Shown: positions 34,563 to 47,523 of the stretch, in pieces | How the letters are laid out: each line of letters begins with the position of its first letter | How positions within the stretch are numbered: the first letter of the stretch is position 1 | The notes under the pieces: model-generated | What the model was told of the DNA's origin: nothing | Database searches by the model: none | What the model saw: the letters and a program-made list of their open reading frames with translations, nothing else | From: Lunularia cruciata | Taxonomy: Eukaryota; Streptophyta; Marchantiopsida; Lunulariales; Lunulariaceae | NCBI GenBank assembly: GCA_948567375.1 | Contig: OX419762.1 | Coordinates: forward strand, 56,091,034 to 56,155,033 | DNA length: 64,000 nt | Direction of reading: 5' to 3' | Position numbers and translations under genes: made by a program

Positions 34563-35357
34563 CCTAACCACCAACTAGGGGAGTGATTGTGGCACTTTAG
34601 AGTTATGTGTCTATGGTGTATAATGTTGACAGCAATGTATATTATGTAGCGATGTATATACGCACGATAACTATCACACCATTTGTAGTGTACCATCTAG
34701 ATTGCTTGGACACTAGAGTTGTAGTGATAGTAGTTAGAGGTATTTTAGTAGTCACTTATAGACTACTTTCCGATGGTCAGATTTAGTGTTTAGGTTATTG
34801 ACTTCATGGTGGGGCCCACTATCACTTTGCACTGTTTGCACCGTCAAGTTTGCTGTCAATGGGACCATTAGGGTTCCAAACCTAGCTTGAGTCCAGGGTT
34901 ATACTTTCAAAGTGCAGCTCTAGAGAGCTCATTTCTCTGATGTCACCCCCTAACCGCCAGCTAGGGGGCCATTGTGGCACTTTAGAGTCTATGTATGACT
35001 TTTGTGTGAGTTATGTGTCTATGGTGTATGATGTTGACAATGATGTATGTTGTGTAGTGATGTATATATGCACGATAGCTATCACGCTATTTGTAGTGTC
35101 ACATCTAGATTGCTCAGACACTAGAGTTGCAATTATAGTAATCAAAGGTATTTTAGTAGTCACTTATAGACTACTTTTTGATGGTCAGATTTCATGTTCA
35201 AGGTACTGACTTCATGGTGGGGCCCTTTGTCACTTTGCATAGTGAGCATCAGTTGGATTCTCTTAGCTAGAGTGGGTGTGGCTTGACTATAATCAGTGCC
35301 TAGTTGTTGACAACAATGTATGTTGTGTAGCGATGGATGTAGCGATGGATATACACA
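34563..35357 (+). repeat. 385-bp tandem duplication at the family D LTR
   Basis: The segment starting taaccaccaactagggg at 34563 recurs as taaccgccagctagggg at 34948. Both lead into TGTGGCACTTTAGAG (34588 and 34973) and the block gactactttYYgatggtcagatt. The second copy continues into the full LTR of copy 2. It links the two family D copies. Confidence 0.7.
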
Positions 35358-36208
35358 CAACAAAGCCAACATGAGGCTAGCTAGTTTAGATTAGTTTTTG
35401 GTCATTATTTGGCAAAATCTGCTCCCCTTGATAGATTTTGTGCAATAGGGTTTGACACTTAGATCTCTAATTCCTAGACTAGTGCCCTAGCCAATTGGTC
35501 CATCCTCACTTGTTGTCCTAATGATTGTTCCATTGTTATTTATACCCTTGTAGCTTTGGCTAAGAGAGATAATTTGATCTCATTCTTGGTGATCCTAGTA
35601 GCTTAGGAAGTAGATAACTCCTATTATGTCAAATGTCAAATGGTGGTAGAGTCAGCCCAATGTTGATTTATGAGATGGGGGTTTTTATTTAGATTTTTTG
35701 TGATTAGACTTTCTCCATTCTCTATTTCTTGTTTGTGCACCATGTTTGTGTGAGGTGCCTTGACTTTAGAGCATTTGTGCTTTGGTGTGCTCTCAATTGT
35801 GAGGCCGGAATGATGACCAGTCAGACTACCTATGCTTCTCTCCGATGAGGTAGGAAGTGATGACTTGTAGACCATGAGAGTGTGTGTTATGATGGCAGGT
35901 TATAGGTTGTATTTTCTTCTAGTGTATTTGTTGTAGTTAGAGCTACATTAGTTGGTGACATTGAATTGGTGGTGTTTGCACTTAGAGGTGTTGGCACTTG
36001 GTGGTCATTTTTGGAGGGGTACTTACGGTGATTTTGGTTGCAAGTTGTAATGTTTGGTTATTTCTCATGATTGAGTTCTTTGGGGATTTTGGAGGAGATA
36101 GCATTGCAAGACGTCATGGGTTTACTCAAAGTGGCATTTGGTATCAACTTGTATCTCAAGTCCTAGTGAGAGAGGAGATTGACTTTGAGTTGGAGTTTGA
36201 CATAAGAG

Positions 36209-37220
36209 TTGATTCAATTGAGAGTGCACTTGGTGTGTCTGCACTATTGTTGTGGGACATGGATGAGATTTATGGGGTCTCCAAAAGTCCCAAGTGTTAC
36301 TCTGGTAAAGTGGGTACCATTGGGTTGGATGACTTTATCTAGGAGTTTGATAATTGGTGTGATTTGCAATAGAGACGGAACGCAACTTTGTTCACACCCT
36401 TCATGGTATAGAAGAGGTTATTTCAACATTTGGAGAGTCCACCAATGTATGGTTACCATGAGCTCAAGAGAGCTTGCTTGGAGGAGATTGAGCTATGGAG
36501 ACAATATTAGTCTCCAAACTATATCTCTATTACTTCAGGTGTGATTTCTAGGAGTTGATCTGCAGTACTTATGAGTTCTAGCTCAAGTAGCATTGGTGGA
36601 TCTCTTAGAGATGGTGCTACTATGAGTGGAGTTACTACTACAGGAGGTGGTGTAGTATTGAGGTTTAACCCTATGGTGGAGTTCTTCTAATGTTTGAGGT
36701 AAAGCTATTAGGGGGTGTGGACTAACAAGCTGAGGAGCTTGTAAGAGTTCCAACAAAAGGTTGGAAAGAGGCCTTGTGAGGCATACACTCACATGAGATG
36801 GCTGATCAATTTTACTCATGGATTTATTGAGGCTTAGGCAGTCTAGTTTGGTATGGGATACTGGACAAAGGGTTACAATGTAGAATACATTATGATATGT
36901 TGTTATCGGCTACTTCACCTACTTTGGTGGTGGTTTTTAGTTTGGCTAAGCGTATTGAGTTCAACATGGTGGAGGAGAGAGTGGTGACATATGGATTTGG
37001 TAGGGAGATCTCATGCACAATTATTACTTCTTTTAGAGTTTAGCACGCCATATTGGTTTTTGAGGACAAGATGGACAACTAAATCCTATGGAGTGAGTGG
37101 AGAGCCTAGTGTAGCTAGACTCTTACCTTCATTTTTGGGTCAGTAGTAGCCAATGAGTGGTGGTGTTGGTTGTTGGATGTGTAGTGGACCTCACCACAAG
37201 AGAGAGTGCACTCAGTGCAA
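36209..37220 (+). pseudogene. Gag of family D copy 2
   Basis: It aligns with the minus-strand gag at 18.2-19.3 kb. Recognisable parts are SRELAWRRLSYGDN, a degraded capsid block near 36.73-36.97 kb, and the zinc knuckle CWMCSGPHHKREC near 37.17-37.21 kb. Many stops. Confidence 0.65.
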
Positions 37221-37222
37221 TG

Positions 37223-37880
37223 GACCTATTGGAGGTGTTTGAGAGGTTGAGATCTCATGGACTCAAATTACATCTTGGGAAGTGTAGATTCTTCCATGAA
37301 CAGCTTGAGTATTTGGGTCACACTTTCTACCCTAGAGGACTTGGTATTTAGCAAACCAAGGTGGAGGCTATTGCATGCATTCCTTGGCTTATAGATGTAA
37401 GTAGAGTGTGAGCATTCCTTGGGTTGGTGAACTTCTATTGCCAATATGTTAGAGGATTTAGTGCCATTGCCAAGGCCCTATTAAAGCTTACCAAGCTTAC
37501 ACAAGAGTGGTGTTGGGGAGATGAGCAAGAGAGAGATTTTGTAGAGCTCAAGGAGAGGTTGACATCTACTCTTATTTTTAGGAGATCAATCAGAGGATGA
37601 CCATTCATGTTCACACTGATTGGAGTATGTTGGGGCTTGGTGCACTGCTCATCCAACATGATGATGAGGGGAAGGAGTTTGTGGTGGTCTATACTAGTCA
37701 CTCCAACAATTCAACAAAGGTAAAGTATAGTTCATATGAGGGAGAGTGTTTGGCAGCAATATGGGTAGTAGCATATTTTTGATATTACCTATTTGGTAAC
37801 CCCTTTACTCTCATCATTAATCATCATCAATTGAAGTCGTTGATGGAGTCCGACAAGCTTTTAGTGAGGCTTGCATAATG
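37223..37880 (+). pseudogene. Reverse transcriptase connection and RNase H of family D copy 2
   Basis: EVFERLRSHGLKLHLGKCRF and EYLGHTFYPRGLGI mark the end of the reverse transcriptase domain. After a stop, AFLGLVNFYCQYVRGFSA follows. RNase H reads MTIHVHTDWSMLGLGALLI and YSSYEGECLAAIWVV (37597-37782). Confidence 0.7.
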
Positions 37881-38339
37881 GGTCTTATTTTACAAGTATG
37901 ATTTCATGATTATTCATAGACTTAGAGTGGTGAATCGTGATGCAGATGGATTGAGTAAAAACCCATGTCCCAGCTAGCAAGATCAGACTAGAGCACATTG
38001 GCATGGTGAGACAAATGAGAAGATGGTGCCAGGTTGGCATATATCTGCCTTTCTTTGTATAGTTTTTGAAGCTTTTGTGGTATCTCTCTTAGTTCATACA
38101 AGAGGAGTTATTGAGGTCACAAATCCAAAGAGTGGAGATAGTGGTACAATTCAGCGAGACATTCATGGTGATGTCTTAGTGATGGACTATCTTTGCACTA
38201 GTGTTGTGGGTGGCACAATTAGGGCCAAGGAGAGAGACCGTGTTCTTCAGCAAGCTAGATGATTCAGATTGGAGGTCAGACACCTTCTTCATGTATGAGA
38301 GGATAGTAGAGTGCATGTAGTACCACTTCCATCTCAGAG

Positions 38340-38990
38340 ACCATAGTTGGTCTATCATGCTCATGAAGAGCTAGGACATTTTGTTATAAAGTGTACATAT
38401 AGTTTACTCTAGAGTCATTATTGGTGGCAAGGTATGTAGACCAATATACCATAGTTTGTTGTAAGATGTGTGGTTTTTGATTGAGTTAGAACATCATTTA
38501 ATGCTCCTACACCACAGTTACACCCATTACCTATAATGGGATTGGGTTACCGTTGGAGTTTAGACTTCATTAGACCTTTATTGTTGACAATGAGACATCA
38601 TTGATACATTTTAGTGAAGGTGGAGCACTTCTCCAAGTGGATTGAGTTGGTGGCACTTCCTGACAAGGCTAGTGAAGGGACAGCTTACTTGTTCTTGGAT
38701 CGGGTTCTTAGTCATTTTGGTGCATTAGTTGAGGTTTTAATTGATCATGGTATAGAGTTCTTGGGAGAGTTTTAGGTCTTGTGTGACAAGGCTTTGATTG
38801 ATCATCATACTACCTCTCAAGATCACCTTGAGGTAGATGGCTTAGAAGAGGGAGTGGTTTAGATAATGAAGAGAGGATTGCAAAAGTATGGTTTGCAAAG
38901 AGGCCACTTGGGAGATTGGGATCTCTAGTTACCTTGGTTGGCCATGGGCTATCAATTCAGCTAGCAAGTCTCCTTAGCATCCTTCTTTCT
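38340..38990 (+). pseudogene. Integrase of family D copy 2
   Basis: It is colinear with 33.17-33.80 kb (aggagcatttctccaag-type phrases; ttgatcatcatactac), but has more stops. The third catalytic position lies in a stretch now reading GLEEGVV. Confidence 0.6.
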
Positions 38991-39266
38991 TATTTTCTAC
39001 TCTATGGATGAGATCCAATTTTACCTATAACCATTCATCAAGATGCTACTATAGTTTTGGACTTGGATGATCTAGATGTATGGATAAGCACATGTTCTCA
39101 ATAGGCAAAGACTTTTTGGAGAGTGATACATATGGCCTTTGAGAACTTGGAAATTGCTCATCATAGGGACACCTTATGTTATGCCACCAATCAAGGAGGA
39201 GGCTATAGACCCTTGATATGTTGATTTCATCCAAGTGACTATGTATATCTACAGCAGACAACACCG

Positions 39267-39595
39267 ATGACACTTGATGTTTCTATTGGCCACACTATCT
39301 TGAGAGTTTACGTGAGTTTTTGTCATCAAGAATCTTTATGTTGGAAGGAAAAGATGGTGTTGTTTGGAAGGATCATGTGTGCAATTGTGTGCCATGCCAC
39401 CTCCCAAATATCAATAGTACTATGGACCCAAGCTTGGCACTTGTATGAGCAAGCTTGATATGTATATTATGCGGTTCTTCTAGTGGAGCTGCTACTATGT
39501 TAGTGTGTGATAGTTGTTTGAGAGGATGGCATATGGCATGTATGACTCCTCTCCTCATGGTGGTTCCTTAGGGATAATGTTTATGTCCTAAATGT
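39267..39595 (+). pseudogene. PHD-like finger of family D copy 2
   Basis: The coding tail matches copy 1. The zinc ligands read CILC, LVCDSC and GWHMAC, and the closing pair CPKC is intact here (39583-39595), supporting a full Cys4-His-Cys3 finger in the family. In-frame stops lie at the VP(stop)G position. The preceding Trp position has changed. Confidence 0.65.
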
Positions 39596-41587
39596 ACCAT
39601 CAACAAGACCGTTAAGGTTAGAGACTAGGGGGTATACTTTTGAAGTGCAGCTCCAAAGAGCTCACTTCTTTGATGTTGAGCCTTTGAGTTCCTGGCTATG
39701 GTAGACAAAAGCTGGTGAGTGTCACTTGGATTTCTTAGCTAGAGTGGATATGGCTTGACTATAATCAGTGCTCAATTATGGCAGATTATTGAGTGATAGA
39801 TCAACTGCTAATCTAATTGAGTGTGATTTGAGTTGGGTGAACAAATTGATTATTGTGACACTTTAGAGTCCATGTATGACTTATGTGTGAGTTTTGTTTC
39901 TATAGTGTGTGATGTTGATAGTGATGTATGTTAAATAGTAATGTATATACGCCCAACATTTTCCTAGATGAAATCATTGTTTACAATAGGACAATGATGG
40001 AACACAAGCAACATCTACAAGAAGTCCTCCATGTTCTATGATAGAATCAATTGTATACTAAAATCTCAAAGTGTAAGTTTGGCAAGTCTGGAATAGACTA
40101 CTTGGGGCACAGAGTAAGTGCAAAAGGTGTCCAAGTGTTAATAACTAAAATAGAGCTCATTAAAAAATGGAGTGCTTTAGAAGATCAAACTCAACTCAAG
40201 GGTTTCTTGGGATTGATGGAGTTCTATGGTAAATTTGTCAAGGACTTCTCTAAGGTTTCATAGCCTCTAATGACACTACTTTGCAAGGAGAAGTGGATGT
40301 TTAGCTTAAAATGGTATGATCCAAACTTCCAATCAAGATGGTTATAGATGCATCAAGCATAGCAATAAGAGCAGTCCTACAACAAGAATGGCATGACGGA
40401 TGGCACCCAATTGCATATTTCTCTCGAAATTTGTTACCAATATAATGCAACTATCACACCACCAAACAAGAAGAGTTGAAATTGTCCTTGCAACCAAGCA
40501 TTAGAAGCAATATCTTGGCAAGAAGGCATTTGTAGTGGAGATAGACCACAAACCTCTAGTCTACCTTGAGACATAGAAAGATCTATCTTGTCAATAGATT
40601 TGGTGGGCAGAGTGGAAAAAAAGGTTCAATATGACAATCACATATGCAAGAAGTAACTTGCATATGCATTTACCCAAATACCTATCATAACCAATTTGGT
40701 GGTAGAGGTCAAGATGAATTTTAGCCAAGGATTCTTATTGCTACAAACATTGACCCATAGATTGTAAGAGCTCAATCATCTAAAGGCATCACCAATACCC
40801 AAGGACTTGCTTTTCATGATAGTAGGTTATGGATCCCAAATCACATGGACATAAGAACCACCATCCTAGTGGAATATCATGATTCCACCATTGTAGGTCA
40901 CGTTGGAGTGGACAAGACCTTGGATGCAACCAAAAACCATTATTATTGGCCCAAGATGAGCAACAATATGATGGAGTATATTTGTAGTTGCCTACTGTGC
41001 CAAAAAAATAAAGCTTCTAATCAAGTTCTCACACGACTCCTTCAACCCCTTCCTACTCCAACACAACATTGAGAATATGTAAGCATGGATCTGGTTTGCA
41101 AATTGCCCAAGACCACCTCAAGGTTTGACTACATCATATTTTGTGTTGACCAACTCAGAAAAATGCTTCATGTGCATCCTACCACCAAGGATATAATTGC
41201 TCTACAATTAGCTCATTGTACAAAGATGTAGTCTTTTCTCACCATGTCTTGTCTCAACTACTCATGACTAATGGAGACACTCAATTCACCAAATTTTTTT
41301 GGAGAACAATCTTTGGTTTCTTTAAAACCAAATTGGCCATGTCCATTGCTTTCTATCCACAAACTGATGGACAAACAAAGTAGCTAATTTCACTATTGAA
41401 GACATGTTTCAGAGCCTCACTCTAGAAGAGCAAGAAAGGTGAGACACCTTACTCCCATTGGTGGAATTTGAATATAAGAATTCAATGAATGCATCTACAT
41501 AGGCCACACCATTCTTTCTCATGTATGAAGAGCATCCTTCCACACCTTTGAGTTTGATGAAGATCCACCTAGTGGATACCAAGGTGG

Positions 41588-42148
41588 ATGTCGTCAACAC
41601 TTTTGTTCCAAAATCCAACAAGGAGTAGAGAACGCCAAACACAAGTTGCAAATTGCCTAAAATCAATAAAGACAATATTCAAATGCACATTATTGGCACA
41701 AGGAGTTCAGTATTGGGGATCAAGTTTGGTTGTCAACAACCAACCTCATGTAGTTGGCCCTTGCAAGCTCAGACATCTTTTTATTGGGGCTTTTCCCATC
41801 CTTCATCAAATCAGTGTAGTGGCCTATCACCTCGAGCTACCACCATACATGAAGACCCATCCAATATTCCATATTTCCTTACTATGCAGATATGCATCCC
41901 AATTGCCCCAATTTTCTTCTATATTTGACCTTGTTCCAACACTCATTGATGACACAAAGGAATATGAAGTAGAACGTATCCTCCAAAAACCCATATGTGG
42001 TACTCACCATCTATGTGTGGAATATCTTGTACATTGGAATATCCCACTATATAAGGCAACATGGGAACCAACAACCAAGTTGACCAATGCACCGGTGTTA
42101 GTGAAATCTTTTGAGCAACAGCTTTGCAACAAAGATATTACGTCTTGA
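41588..42148 (+). pseudogene. Integrase tail and chromodomain of family B
   Basis: This 186-codon frame ends in a chromodomain: EYEVERILQ, HLCVEYLVHWN, YKATWEPTTKL and NAPVLVKSFEQQ, close to full length (about residues 127-180), then a stop at 42146. It is followed by a purine tract (gaaagggaggaggcaga) and the LTR. Earlier parts of the frame include HLELPPYMKTHPIFHISLL, the usual stretch before the domain. Confidence 0.75.
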
Positions 42149-42171
42149 AAGGGAGGAGGCAGACCTCCTCC

Positions 42172-42794
42172 CTCAAATAATACCAATATTAGACATTATT
42201 TAGAGGTGAATATTGGCTTGGTGACATCTGGAAGGATGTTGTATGATGGGCTAGGTAGATCAGAGAGAGGTGTCACTAAAATAGGACTTCCACTAATGGA
42301 GTAGGAGCCAAAAATAGCCTAAAAACTTTAGAGCCAATTTGGATGCCTAAATGAATGAATTTAGGCCTCAAAAATATGCAAATTCCACCCTCCCAAGGGC
42401 AAAAATTTTGGCCTTTCCTCCCTCCCCTCCCCCCTCCCCACTCCTTTCCCTTTTTGTCTCATTGAGAGCTTTCCAATGGCACCTCACCTATGCAATTCTA
42501 GGATTCTTATAGGAAGATTCCTTAAAGATTCCCTTTGGTCAAAGATTGTTTGACAAACCAGATAGAATCCAAACCAACATGTCACCCATACATGTAACTA
42601 ATATAAGGGTAGAGCTTGTTGACATGTCACCTATCCATATATTTGATTCAAGGGTAGAGTTTCCTTTGAGGGAATCCTCTTTGCTATATAATAAAGTCAA
42701 GGTGCTCCTTTGGGGCATAGATGTATTGAGTGTGAAGCTTAGTGTCTCTTCTCTTTTGTTTCTCTCAAGGTCCTCTATCCTCTGAAGATTATAG
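42172..42794 (+). mobile_element. 3' LTR of family B
   Basis: Reverse-complement relative of the LTRs at 528, 2851 and 60442, sharing the CT-rich tract near 42.41 kb, cattgagagctttccaatgg and cctttggggcat. Its left edge directly follows the purine tract, fixing plus orientation. The terminal bases have drifted from TG...CA. Confidence 0.75.
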
Positions 42795-43000
42795 GTAATG
42801 AAGGTTTGCTCCTATAGAGTGTAGGGTTTGCTTTGGTATTGTTTTTAGGGAAAGGGCTTCCTAGGTTGCAAGAAGAATTCTGATTCTGGTCACATTTTAG
42901 AAGTTGTGATATAATTGGTGAGGTGGTTGTTTATAAAGGATCCCCTTTGAATTTACATATATTATTTTGGAGTTTTAAGTGTATTTCAATAAGTGTATAT

Positions 43001-43046
43001 ATTTTAACCAATGTACCTTGTGGAAGAAAGGTACATTGGTTAAAAT
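43001..43046. repeat. Perfect 19-bp hairpin
   Basis: attttaaccaatgtacctt (43001-43019) and its exact inverse (43028-43046) are separated by 8 bp. It is AT-rich and could form a stable hairpin or mark an element border. No neighbouring gene explains it. Confidence 0.9.
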
Positions 43047-43049
43047 TTT

Positions 43050-45200
43050 ATATCTAAGATGAGTTTAAAGGAGTATTCAAAGCTTGATGCATTTAGAAAG
43101 AGTAGAGCAACAAGCAAAATTTGCAATGAAGCCAATTTGAAAGAAGCAAAGCATTCGAACCAATAGTGCTAATTTGGAAAATAAAAAAGAGTGAGAAGCA
43201 AATTGGGAGTGCATTAGAACTTGATGCTTCCATTCAAAAGCCAAAAGAGCCAATTCAAAAAGAGGGTCAATTGAAAATTTGGTTGAGTGATTGGGCAATT
43301 TATTAATTTTGAGAGGGAGTGCATTTCTGAATTCACCAAAAGGCGTGTGTAGATTTTTGGCAGTTTCACAAAAGGGAGGATGGAGAGGGGTCCAAAAGGT
43401 GTTTGTAGATTTTTGGTGATTTCAAAAAAGGGAGATTGGAGAGGGTTTCCAAGACTTTCCAAATTTTCACAAGTGAGTAGTGAAGGAGGTAAAGAATGCC
43501 ATTCAAGACTTTTTGAATGGTTCAAATTAAAAAAAAGTGCAAGTTCATTAATCAATGAGTAATTAATTAACACAAGCAAGCCCCATCTTGAGCTTCAAAG
43601 AGGAGAGAGAATTAAATGCCACAAGTGAGCCCCATCCCAAAAGAGCAACGAGTAGCGGGGAGAGAACACAAAGGAGAGAGAAGTTTTGGGAGATTCTAGT
43701 TTATGAGAAGACTTATGGAAGCAAAAGAGAGTAAAGGAAGAGAAAGGAAGAAAAAAGGAGACAAGAAAAGGATAGAGAAATTTGGGAAAGGAAGAGGGGG
43801 TGAGAACTGAGTTGCATCTATTGTGAGAAAGAAGACCATTGGTTGCAAAGCTGATTGAGCACACTGCCACAAATTTCCCATTTCCATAAATTTCAAGATG
43901 AATATTCCTAAACACTAGAAGCTATAAGACTTGCCAAACATGGAAGGTATAATCAAAGGCTTGTGGGTAACTAAGTTTCATCAAAGGAAAGATAATATGA
44001 CCTATATCACATGGACATGGTTGGACAAAACTCAGATCAAGGTATATTTGGAAGCCATTTGGGAGGCCAATCTTGACTCCCTTGGCCTTAAAGTAGCAAT
44101 TGGCCTTGAATACCCCTATCTCTAGGTAGGTACATCTCCAATTTACCAATTAACCAACTCCATGTCAATTGTTGAATTGTCATCTCAATTGTGTCAAATT
44201 TTGCATATTATGATTTCCCCATTCACAAGCAAGCCTAAAACCCAAACCTTTGTGCAAGGAAACCTCCACCTTTATGCAAGCAAAGTTCACCCTAATGCAA
44301 ACGGAACCACATCTTTCCAAGTGAGGCATAATATCATGTGAGCAAAGCTCCATTCCACACAAGTAAAGCCTTTGTACCACAAGCAAGACAGGCCTTTGGC
44401 AAGTAAATCCCCATACCATATGAGGAAAGCCACCCTTAGAAAAAAACACCTTTTTTGCCACAAGCAAGACCCATGGAGCATGAACAAAGTTGCACCGCAT
44501 GCAAGCAAATTTGCCATGGAAGTGACCAAGTCCTAACCTCACAATTGAACCCTAACCAATGTACAAGCAAAGCACTTTGACCTTGGGTGGCCTTAGAGAT
44601 GCATTTATGTTTGGGGAGTGGAATTACACAAAAGAGGATACATGTTCCTTATGGATTGGTGCAGGATTGGTTTATGATATGTGACTTCACATCCAAGAGA
44701 TATGTGGCCAAATAGTGTGTACCCTACATGGAGACCACTTTCATGTGTTATGTTCACTTCTCATCCCCACCAAGAGGCCAAAGGTGGTACATGGGCATCT
44801 CATACTCCAAATGAAGACCAAGGTTTTGGGGGTCTATTAATGATTATGATTGGGCTCAGTTGATGCTCCCTTTCATTGATTGTGGTTCCTACAAAAGCAA
44901 CTTAGATTGCCAAATAGTGGATGGTTCAATTTGACCTTTGTAGGATAGTTCCTCACTCACCTATTCTTTGAGAGTGGATTCATGGGTGAGGAGGAGGCTG
45001 CATATGAAAGCACTTGGGTGGAAGACATCTTCAAGGATGTGGAGGAAGACCATGAAGAGATGGAGGAAGATGAGTGAGAGGAGAGTTGTGATTTTATGAA
45101 AACTTCATGTTTTCATTTGTCTTACCTTTACTCTTGTTAATAGAAGATATTGGTTGTGAGGTGGAGATTTGAGAGTGATTCTCTCCAAATGTCCTTATTC
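43050..45200. other. Purine-rich repetitive-looking stretch, unassigned
   Basis: Several short frames are open. One at 43931-44125 reads LDKTQIKVYLEAIWEANL, and an acidic C-terminal piece near 44.98-45.08 kb reads EEEAAYESTWVEDIFKDVEE before a stop. They may be remains of a transposon protein, but no catalytic motif is visible. It lies between family B and the low-copy island. Confidence 0.35.
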
Positions 45201-47523
45201 AAATAACAGTTTTGCAGTATTTGTATCTATAAAGCGCACAGGAAGCCTGACTCTAACTAGTGAACTCTAACTATGTAGTCGCCAACTGTTACCCAATGGA
45301 AGCCTCTACTTGGAGGTTAGTGCAAATGAAGGCTATGTAAAATCTAGAGGCTCTTGGTGGTAAAATATAAAAATTCAAATAATTTTAAGTCTAGACAATC
45401 TCAATGCAAGTGAGCTAATGGAATACAATGATCCATGGTGAATAAAATGGAGAGCTCTTTCCTGCTCCTTCAAAGTGAGTGGAATAAACCAAGTGACTTA
45501 CTGAAGAAGTTCCGAGCGAGGTTATTTTGAAGCTAGGACCTAAGTACTTAAGCAAGCACCAGTCGCTTGGAGCATTCATTGCATTAAAGTGAAGCAGTCT
45601 TGAGCCTTAGAAACACACATCGATGTGAGGAATTACAAACAACTGCACAAAAGTGGTGAAAATATATCTATGCACTCCCTTGGTAACTAGGTTTAACCAA
45701 ATCTGGATATTGGACAGTATAGCCTTCGCGAGGTCTCTCTGCACAGGATAAATGACCACCAAGAAATCATCAGCCATTTGCAAATTGTATAATGGAACTC
45801 GACATTCAAACTAAGCATTCAATTACTTTATCGATTTTATATCTGACAACCCTGTTCGGGTAAAATAATCATGTGTTACTCTCCAAACCCGGATATTAGT
45901 TGTCTTCTCAAATTGCCGACAGGACAATTTGAAAATTTGAAAATTTGAAAATTGCTTGGTGCATTCATAGTCTTCCGGGAAAATTCTCCCGTCCGGTCTA
46001 GATTCAACTCATACAAGCTGCTTGTTTAGCTGCAGTATGCATGACTCGTGACCATAAAACTTATGCAGGTTGCAGGTTCAAAGTCCAAGTCAATGACGAT
46101 ACTTGTATTGTGTCACATGAGTTTCGACTCATGCGATATCTTTAATGCGCTAACATGACTATTGAAGGTCACAATAGCGCATTCAAGACTATGATTGTGC
46201 CTGTTCAAGGTCACCGCGACTCATTACAATAGTGTAGAGTGTGTGGAATTAATAAAACATCTTTTCAGTAATTTGACACACTCTACTCTATTGGAACTTA
46301 CATGAGACGGAATCCGTTCAAGGATAAAAAAATAAAACTTGCGAAAGGTTTGACCGCAATAGGTTTGGAATCAGAAATATATACTATTCCACCTATAATA
46401 AACATGAACATCTATATCTGTAAATATGGTACACTCACCAGCATCTTCCGAACTAAACAAGTGTACTCTCATAGCGGGTGTAGAACTATCCACCCGCCCA
46501 TACCTCCTCCGAACGGAATTTCTAGCTCCTTGTATAGTTTTTGATTCGAATAACTGCAATCATAAAGCCTAATTTGTGATCTGTAAAATCAACTCTTTCC
46601 TGTCCAAACCACATCTCATTTTCAGGATTGCACTATGCTACCAGCTTATCAAGGGTATTGTGTAGACACAGAAATTCAAGACAGAGTCGGGTCAGATCAA
46701 ATTCTGCAACAATGATTACGCTATGCTATCCGCAAAGTATTACTTTTTGGAGAAACCAATGGGCAGCAATGTCAAGATCGAGAAATGTTCATATACTAAG
46801 CCTACTTCAATACGGTAGGACTTCAGTGCTTACATTAGTGTTGCAACAGAAGTTGACAATGAAAGAATCAGTTTTAGCAGCAGGGGAAGTGCCCATGAAC
46901 TAGCCCTCCGACCGTCAAGATGTTCTGTTCCCCTTTCTCTGTATGTTTGTCATGATAATGTCTGTCTAGAGGCTTTGGGTTCCTAGACCGAAATATACTG
47001 CAATCAAGTATGCAACTATTATTAAGGAGGAGATTTCGTCCAAAAATCATCCAAAAAATTACGAACTACTGTAGTAGTGGAAAAACCCCAGCGGGGTGCT
47101 CGAATCGGGTGTACTCTAGATGGTACAGCTAGCTGCTAGCGTATGATGATCTATCAGGACCTATATATGTACGGTACACATTTTCAGTTCTGTAAACATT
47201 CTTTAGGGGTATGGCCCTTATGGGGCTTTTGCCCGCTCTCAAACTTTAACCCTAGGGGATGCTACGACGCACTTTCTTCACCTTGTAACATGATGTCCAA
47301 GTTGAGGGACGTCCGCCAGTCTCTGTCGTTTGCAAGTCTACGGGAGCCCACGCAGCAGAGCGCGGATAAACTTCTGTGTATCTACCAGATGATTGGTCGC
47401 TGATGACATAAAAATCGCTGGTCTGGAACGGTCTTCGGTGACGCTTTTGGTCTGTGAGATACCATTGCCAAGAGAAGGGTTCCGTACTTGCGGGACAACA
47501 GTCATGCGTGGAGACGAGGAGTC
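45200..47523. other. Low-copy flank and probable 3' region of the repeat precursor gene
   Basis: No retrotransposon similarity. It contains a short gaaaatttgaaaattt repeat near 45.93 kb. Frames at 46.30-46.54 and 46.63-46.90 kb have no motifs. On the minus strand the part below 47524 would be the 3' untranslated region. No clear AATAAA signal was found close by. Confidence 0.35.

Larger units (their letters stand above)
32270..34972 (+). mobile_element. Family D copy 1 (3' part)
   Basis: It starts inside the reverse transcriptase connection (AIARP-like; ELKERLTSSPILRRPI) and runs through RNase H, integrase and a PHD-like finger into LTR sequence at 34588. It aligns with 37450-39950 throughout. 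gag, protease and the reverse transcriptase palm are missing at the left edge, which borders the tandem repeats. Confidence 0.75.
34973..39956 (+). mobile_element. Family D copy 2, internally deleted
   Basis: LTR-like sequence (34973-about 35638) is followed by a tggtggtagagtc primer-site candidate, leader, gag (36.2-37.2 kb), a jump into the reverse transcriptase connection (37.23 kb), RNase H, integrase, PHD-like finger and the start of a 3' LTR (TGTGACACTTTAGAG at 39856), cut off at about 39956 by element B. Protease and most of reverse transcriptase are deleted between the gag knuckle and 37.23 kb. Confidence 0.7.
39957..42794 (+). mobile_element. Family B element, 3' half
   Basis: It begins inside reverse transcriptase (FLDEIIVYN, an FLDD-type site with the second Asp now Glu). 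It continues through the connection (40051-40262: KCKFGKSGIDYLGHRVS, LKGFLGLMEFYGKFV), RNase H, a zinc-binding domain (HVGVDKTL..YYWPKM; CSCLLCQKNK), integrase core and chromodomain to a purine tract and the 3' LTR at about 42172. The 5' half is lost at the junction with family D. Confidence 0.8.

Noticed and set aside
46022-46105. tRNA-like gene (B-box-like ggttcaaagtcc)
   Set aside because: The B box has an extra base, no acceptor stem pairs at the expected distance and no anticodon stem is convincing.
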